Shown here in pieces: positions 60,640 to 64,000 of a DNA stretch of 64,000 bases. The position numbers were made by a program, and so were the translations under genes. Source of the stretch: Micromussa lordhowensis (lineage: Eukaryota > Cnidaria > Anthozoa > Scleractinia > Lobophylliidae); contig CAXHUQ010000601.1 in NCBI GenBank assembly GCA_964020085.1, positions 1 to 64,000 on the forward strand. The letters are read 5' to 3'. A model generated the notes under the pieces. That model searched no databases. It had not been told where the DNA came from and saw only the letters and a list, made by a program, of their open reading frames with translations. The stretch's first letter is position 1, and each line of letters opens with the position of its first letter.

Positions 60640-63600
60640 TAATTAGGAGATGATGCCATTTGCGCCAGGGTGTTTTTGAAGCCCGTATAGTCGGCCTACT
60701 TTTTTGAGCATTTTCCCTTGGTCCCCCCTTGGCAAAATCTCAGAAAATGGCCGATTTAGGTCTCCTTGGCAAATTTGTCATAGCTCGGCTCTCCGGGCAC
60801 TTATGGAGGCGCAGTTTGCAGCAAAATGTTCGTCTATGATTGCACTTCAAGTGCATAGTAATTAGGAGATGATGCGATTTGCGCCAGGGTTTTTTTGAAG
60901 CTTGTATAGTCGGCCTACTTTTTTGAGCATTTTCCCTTGGTGCCCCCTTGGAAAAATCTCAGAAAATGGCCGATTTAGGTCTCCTTGGCAAATTTGTCAT
61001 AGCTCGGCTCTCCGGGCACTTATAGAGGCGCAGTTTGCAGCAAAATGTTCGTCTATAATTGCACTTTAAGTGCATACTAATTAGGAGATGATGCGATTTG
61101 CGCCAGGGTGTTTTTGAAGCCCGTATAGTCGGCCTACTTTTTTGAGCATTTTCCCTTGGTCCCCCCTTGGCAAAATCTCAGAAAATGGCCGATTTAGGTC
61201 TCCTTAACAAATTTGTCATAGCTCGGCTCTCCGGGCACTTATGGAGGCGCAGTTTGCAGCAAAATGTTCGTCTATGATTGCACTTCAAGTGCATAGTAAT
61301 TAGGAGATGATGCGATTTGCGCCAGGGTGTTTTTGAAGCCCGTATAGTCGGCCTACTTTTCTGAGCATTTTCCCTTGGTCCCCCCTTGGCAAAATCTCAG
61401 AAAATGGCCGATTTAGGTCTCCTTGGCAAATTTGTCATAGCTCGGCTCTCCGGGCACTTATGGAGGCGCAGTTTGCAGCAAAATGTTCGTCTATGATTGC
61501 ACTTCAAGTGCATACTAATTAGGAGATGATGCGATTTGCCCCAGGGTGTTTTTAAAGCCCGTATAGTCGGCCTACTTTTTTGAGCATTTTCCCTTGGTCC
61601 CCCCTTGGCAAAATCTCAGAAAATGGCCGATTTAGGTCTCCTTGGCAAATTTGTCATAGCTCGGCTCTCCGGGCACTTATGGAGGCGCAGTTTGCAGCAA
61701 AATGTTTGTCTATGATTGCACTTCAAGTGCATACTAATTAGGAGATGATTCCATTTGCGCCAGGGTGTTTTTGAAGCCCGTATAGTCGGCCTACTTTTTT
61801 GAGCATTTTCCCTTGGTCCCCCCTTGGCAAAATCTCAGAAAATGGCCGATTTAGGTCTCCTTGGCAAATTTGTCATAGCTCGGCTCTCCGGGCACTTATG
61901 GAGGCGCAGTTTGCAGCAAAATGTTCGTCTATGATTGCACTTCAAGAGCATAGTAATTAGGAGATGATGCGATTTGCGCCAGGGTTTTTTTGAAGCTTGT
62001 ATAGTCGGCCTACTTTTTTGAGCATTTTCCCTTGGTGCCCCCTTGGAAAAATCTCAGAAAATGGCCGATTTAGGTCTCCTTGGCAAATTTGTCATAGCTC
62101 GGCTCTCCGGGCACTTATAGAGGCGCAGTTTGCAGCAAAATGTTCGTCTATAATTGCACTTTAAGTGCACACTAATTAGGAGATGATGCGATTTGCGCCA
62201 GGGTGTTTTTGAAGCCCGTATAGTCGGCCTACTTTTTTGAGCATTTTCCCTTGGTCCCCCCTTGGCAAAATCTCAGAAAATGGCCGATTTAGGTCTCCTT
62301 AACAAATTTGTCATAGCTCGGCTCTCCGGGCACTTATGGAGGCGCAGTTTGCAGCAAAATGTTCGTCTATGATTGCACTTCAAGTGCATAGTAATTAGGA
62401 GATGATGCGATTTGCGCCAGGGTGTTTTTGAAGCCCGTATAGTCGGCCTACTTTTCTGAGCATTTTCCCTTGGTCCCCCCTTGGCAAAATCTCAGAAAAT
62501 GGCCGATTTAGGTCTCCTTGGCAAATTTGTCATAGCTCGGCTCTCCGGGCACTTATGGAGGCGCAGTTTGCAGGAAAATGTTCGTCTATGATTGCACTTC
62601 AAGTGCATACTAATTAGAAGATGATGCGATTTGCGCCAGGGTGTTTTTAAAGCCCGTATAGTCGGCCTACTTTTTTGAGCATTTTCCCTTGGTCCCCCCT
62701 TGGCAAAATCTCAGAAAATGGCCGATTTAGGTCTCCTTGGCAAATTTGTCATAGCTTGGCGCTCCGGGCACTTATGGAGGCGCAGATTGAAGCAAAATGT
62801 TCGTCTATGATTGCACTTCAAGTGCATACTAATTAGGAGATGATGCGATTTGCGCCAGGGTGTTTTTGAAGCCCGTATAGTCGGCCTACTTTTTTGAGCA
62901 TTTTCCCTTGGTCCCCCCTTGGCAAAATCTCAGAAAATGGCCGATTTAGGTCTCCTTGGCAAATTTGTCATAGCTCAGCTCTCCGGGCACTTATGGAGGC
63001 GCAGTTTGCAGCAAAATGTTCGTCTATGATTGCACTTCAAGTGCATACTACTTAGGAGATGATGCGATTTGCGCCAGGGTGTTTTTGAAGCCCGTATAGT
63101 CGGCCTACTTTTTTGAGCATTTTCCCTTGGTCCCCCCTTGGCAAAATCTCAGAAAATGGCCGATTTAGGTCTCCTTGGCAAATTTGTCATAGCTTGGCTC
63201 TCCGGGCACTTATGGAGGCGCAGTTTGCAGCAAAATGGTTGTCTATGATTGCACTTCAAGTGCATACTAATTAGGAGATGATGCGATTTGCGCCAGGGTT
63301 TTTTTGAAGCTTGTATAGTCGGCCTACTTTTTTGAGCATTTTCCCTTGGTGTCCCCATGGAAAAATCTCAGAAAATGGCCGATTTAGGTCTCCTTGGCAA
63401 ATTTGTCATAGCTCGGCTCTCCGGGCACTTATAGAGGCGCAGTTTGCAGCAAAAAGTTCGTCTATAATTGCACTTTAAGTGCACACTAATTAGGAGATGA
63501 TGCGATTTGCGCCAGGGTGTTTTTGAAGCCCGTATAGTCGGCCTACTTTTTTGAGCATTTTCCCTTGGTCCCCCCTTGGCAAAATCTCAGAAAATGGCCG

Positions 63601-63720
63601 ATTTAGGTCTCCTTAACAAATTTGTCATAGCTCGGCTCTCCGGGCACTTATGGAGGCGCAGTTTGCAGCAAAATGTTCGTCTATGATTGCACTTCAAGTG
63701 CATAGTAATTAGGAGATGAT
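60640..63720 (+). repeat. Pentamer/hexamer higher-order block at window end
   Basis: TCCTTAACAAATTTG occurs at 61201, 62296 and 63610, steps of 1095 (five monomers) and 1314 (six monomers). GGGTTTTTTTGAAGCTTG followed by CACTTATAGAGG tracks the same steps (about 60890, 61985, 63299). The extra monomer in the second interval carries CAGATTGAAGC, related to the CAGATTGAGGC variant at 60156. Confidence 0.85.
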
Positions 63721-64000
63721 GCGATTTGCGCCAGGGTGTTTTTGAAGCCCGTATAGTCGGCCTACTTTTCTGAGCATTTTCCCTTGGTCCCCCCTTGGCA
63801 AAATCTCAGAAAATGGCCGATTTAGGTCTCCTTGGCAAATTTGTCATAGCTCGGCTCTCCGGGCACTTATGGAGGCGCAGTTTGCAGCAAAATGTTCGTC
63901 TATGATTGCACTTCAAGTGCATACTAATTAGGAGATGATGCGATTTGCGCCAGGGTGTTTTTAAAGCCCGTTTAGTCGGCCTACTTTTTTGAGCATTTTC

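Larger units (their letters stand above)
13949..64000 (+). repeat. Main 219-bp satellite array, about 228 head-to-tail monomers
   Basis: The array starts mid-monomer at GTTTGCAGCAAAATG and continues to the window end without interruption or change of orientation. Taking GGAGATGATG as the monomer start, copies begin at 14000, 14219 and so on every 219 bp. Only rare single-base indels occur: minus one at 19716, 27161 and 30007, plus one near 54152 and 57657. Each monomer has a 15-bp dyad TGCACTTCAAGTGCA, a CCTTGGTCCCCCCTTGG motif and two CTTGGCAAA boxes 37 bp apart. Variants cluster between AAAATGTT and GCCTAC; the rest is nearly invariant. The repeated 71-, 126- and 144-codon open frames inside are satellite by-products and not genes. 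Confidence 0.98.

Noticed and set aside
13949..64000. The many 60-144-codon open frames in the array as genes
   Set aside because: They are the same satellite sequence read in one frame, ended by the same TAG or extended by single changes. No independent coding signal was seen.
13949..64000. CRISPR array
   Set aside because: Repeats are 219 bp, directly adjoining, with no unique spacers, in eukaryotic-type DNA.
13949..64000. CENP-B box in the monomer
   Set aside because: The closest stretch, around GCTCGGCTCTCCGGG, does not fit the TTCG-N4-A-N2-CGGG pattern, so I do not claim one.
13949..64000. Claim that the array is a centromere
   Set aside because: Sequence structure alone cannot show this; no mapping or CENP-A evidence is available.
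1..64000. tRNA, rRNA or telomeric repeats
   Set aside because: I saw no cloverleaf-like, rRNA-like or TTAGGG-type stretches in the non-satellite parts.

Overview
The window is animal (eukaryotic) genomic DNA dominated by satellite repeats. The evidence is a 219-bp tandem satellite filling about 50 kb, a decayed LINE retrotransposon, and remnants of a DNA-virus-like element. There are no bacterial operons, rRNA genes or tRNA genes. A marine invertebrate such as a cnidarian is a plausible source, because this mix of L1/Tx1-like LINEs and adintovirus/Polinton-like debris is common there. That is inference from repeat content, not a species call.

Layout. (1) 1-2143: old satellite monomers of about 206 bp, minus orientation. 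(2) 2156-2221: GC-rich simple repeat, then about 650 bp of unique DNA with one possible small exon. (3) about 2870-6840: a 5'-truncated LINE on the minus strand carrying endonuclease and reverse transcriptase, broken by several frameshifts and a stop. (4) 6842-9426: a second divergent satellite family of about 205 bp, minus orientation. (5) 9427-10507: satellite close to the 219-bp type, plus orientation. (6) 10508-11179: similar satellite, minus orientation. (7) 11180-13948: a 2.8-kb unique island. Its minus strand carries a phospholipase A2-like gene of the parvovirus VP1 / adintovirus type, preceded by an overlapping frameshifted basic gene. Its plus strand carries remnants including a protein-kinase glycine loop. 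A perfect 31-bp palindrome lies near the 5' end of the minus-strand gene, just before the plus-strand remnants, and a 76-78-bp minisatellite closes the island. (8) 13949 to the window end: about 228 head-to-tail copies of the 219-bp satellite, which continue past the window.

The main array is organised at several scales. Variants shared at exact multiples of 219 bp reveal dimers (438), trimers (657), pentamers (1095), hexamers (1314), 13-mers (2846/2847), a 16-mer (3505) and 26/27- and 31-mer spacings. These are signs of recent nested segmental duplication. The divergent, truncated and inverted satellite blocks are on the left and the homogeneous array on the right, so the window looks like the edge of a large satellite domain.

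No intact host gene can be supported. The only open gene with a recognisable domain is the PLA2-like one at 11617-11964; the other coding traces are broken. Most short open frames in the array are by-products of a 219-bp (73-codon) monomer.
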